DNA from: a virus | DNA: 27,973 nt | Virus record (IMG/VR): IMGVR_UViG_3300010885_032458 | Coordinates: 1 to 27,973 of that record | Direction: 5' to 3' (one strand) | Made by a program: the position numbers and the translations under genes | The notes under the pieces: model-generated | What the model was told of the DNA's origin: nothing | What the model saw: the letters and a program-made list of their open reading frames with translations, nothing else | Database searches by the model: none | In this document: in pieces, positions 27,077 to 27,973 of the stretch | Layout of the letters: each line of letters starts with the position of its first letter | How positions within the stretch are numbered: position 1 is the first letter of the stretch

Positions 27077-27346
27077 TTATTTATCAAGCGTGATGTTTAA
27101 TACATAATGATAGTGTCGTGATGCATAATGTCGATGGCATTCAATACGCATTTTATGGATTGACTGATAATTCTTTTTAATTGTCTCAACAACTTTATCA
27201 ATTGTGATCGCATCAGTCTCTTTGTGGAACGTGATTGTCACATGTGGGCAATTTACACTGAGAGACAAAATGAGATTGCGGTCATGCGCAACAACAAGCT
27301 GCTCAAGAAACAATTCGACAGGTTTTCTACCATGCTGCGTTGTCAT
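27077..27346 (-). CDS. Small-paralogue family member, 89 residues
   Basis: RKPVELFLEQLVVAHDRNLI family helix, HVTITFHKETDAITIDKVVE, TIKKNYQSIHKMRIE and a final strand HYVLNITLDK. N-terminus a bit longer than others. Overlaps the previous paralogue by ATGA. Its stop lies next to the metalloprotease start, but coupling there is loose. Confidence 0.8.
   Translation of the reverse strand: MTTQHGRKPVELFLEQLVVAHDRNLILSLSVNCPHVTITFHKETDAITIDKVVETIKKNYQSIHKMRIECHRHYASRHYHYVLNITLDK
27078..27085 (-). promoter_or_regulatory. Candidate late promoter for the metalloprotease
   Basis: Minus strand GATAAATA, one mismatch from TATAAATA, with 7 bases before the ATG at 27070. It lies over the last codons of the paralogue at 27077-27346, so coding constraint (D-K-stop) may explain part of the match. 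Confidence 0.35.
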
Positions 27347-27603
27347 GCGCCTTGATACGTTTGTTTGACTTCCATGTACAGTGTAAGATGTCTTTTGTGA
27401 CTTGGTGATATGTACTCACCAATCTGCATATATTGCATATCGTAGTTCTTATCGATGTAATCTTTGATTTTTGATACTGTGTCGAATGGTGTATACTTTT
27501 GAAATACAATTTCTACTCTTGGAAACTGTATGATGCGAGCGTGAATTAGTTGCGACTCGTCTGCTTGTTTTAGCTCTTTGTACAATTGTTCAATGGGTTT
27601 CAT
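27343..27603 (-). CDS. Small-paralogue family member, 86 residues
   Basis: MKPIEQLYKELKQADESQLI family helix, RVEIVFQKYTPFDTVSKIKD, YIDKNYDMQYMQIGEY and a last strand HLTLYMEVKQ. Coupled by ATGA on both sides: middle of a three-gene paralogue run. Confidence 0.8.
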   Translation of the reverse strand: MKPIEQLYKELKQADESQLIHARIIQFPRVEIVFQKYTPFDTVSKIKDYIDKNYDMQYMQIGEYISPSHKRHLTLYMEVKQTYQGA

Positions 27604-27881
27604 GGTTTGCTTGGGGCTTTTATTTTCATCTCAACTTTCATGGCGTTCGTATCCGCGTTTGATTCGTCGTTTACAACTGATAGCCATGCTTCTGTGTCTT
27701 CATATGCTCGTTCGATGTGTTTTCGTAGTTGGATGATTGACATGGAACTTGTTCCAATTGGAAACACAACTCGAATGCTCAAAAACCCAGGTGCGTGATG
27801 ACGAGTACACACCGCACTGTCGATAAGACCTTTTGCGTGTGCTGTTTGTAATTGGAGCAATAGGTGTTCTGTTGTCTTCAT
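27600..27881 (-). CDS. Small-paralogue family member, 93 residues
   Basis: MKTTEHLLLQLQTAHAKGLI family helix, LSIRVVFPIGTSSMSIIQLR, KHIERAYEDTEAWLSVV, then a basic beta-like tail (MKVEMKIKAPSKP). ATG 27881 has no ribosome binding site. First paralogue of the three-gene run at the window's right end. Confidence 0.75.
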   Translation of the reverse strand: MKTTEHLLLQLQTAHAKGLIDSAVCTRHHAPGFLSIRVVFPIGTSSMSIIQLRKHIERAYEDTEAWLSVVNDESNADTNAMKVEMKIKAPSKP

Positions 27882-27973
27882 GAAAAGTATCAGTTTAACA
27901 CAATAGCCGTTCTGTTTAAAGTATTTAATTGTGGCATTTTGGATACCTTAAAAAGCATGATCGTGCTCATCCA
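27882..27973. other. Right-edge stretch, possible end of an upstream leftward gene
   Basis: Two minus-strand frames are open to the window edge, ending at 27948 (DEHDHAF-stop) or at 27890 (a 27-residue tail ending RTAIVLN). I cannot decide between them. A weak TAAACT -10 with TTTAAA -35 may serve the paralogue at 27881. Confidence 0.3.

Noticed and set aside
1-27973. CRISPR array, insertion sequence, integrase or rRNA
   Set aside because: No regularly spaced repeats, transposase, recombinase motif or rRNA segment seen on either strand.

Overview
The window comes from the genome of a large tailed phage of the T4-like myovirus kind. The evidence is a run of recognisable baseplate genes at the left end (gp6, gp25 and a gp5/VgrG-type hub), an exact T4-type late promoter (TATAAATA) in front of the hub gene, small genes with capsid-targeting-like N-termini, four tRNA genes, and dense packing of many short genes whose ends overlap by ATGA. 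Nearly everything is transcribed leftward (minus strand); only two well-supported genes (16663-17130 and 17200-17490) point right. I see no integrase, CRISPR array, insertion sequence or rRNA. The host cannot be read from the sequence.

Layout. 1-5083: late structural block with baseplate wedge genes and the hub. 5091-10200: small conserved phage proteins of mostly unknown role and tRNA-Thr. 10200-20400: a typical early/accessory region of very small genes with many sigma70-like promoters, tRNA-Glu, a RadC/JAMM-domain protein, an AT-hook protein and several 30-58 residue genes, some of them single membrane spans. 20500-24140 and 27077-27881: an array of at least ten related small proteins (74-99 residues), broken by a RHH/HTH-type regulator, a PLP aminotransferase, a conserved phage protein, tRNA-Pro, tRNA-Asp and an HExxH metalloprotease.

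Three things stand out. (1) A complete type I hammerhead ribozyme (14756-14822, minus strand) lies exactly between the stop codon of one gene and the start of the RadC-like gene, with every core nucleotide present. (2) At least ten small proteins share one pattern: an N-terminal helix like LxxQLxxAxxxxLI, a beta strand, then an I-x6-Y helix. Several are joined head to tail by ATGA overlaps. I do not recognise this family. (3) Early promoters of the form TTGACA-16/18-(TGC)TATAAT repeatedly sit exactly 6-8 bases before an ATG that has no ribosome binding site, so several early mRNAs should be leaderless.

A further pattern joins the late and early parts. Three genes stranded among early genes (18692-18934, 23498-23827, 26183-27070) begin with a T4-like capsid-targeting peptide and each has a TATAAATA-like late promoter element just upstream. 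The simplest reading is that these proteins are made late, packed in the head and delivered with the DNA; one carries a zinc protease motif. Function calls rest on reading motifs by eye; no database search was possible.
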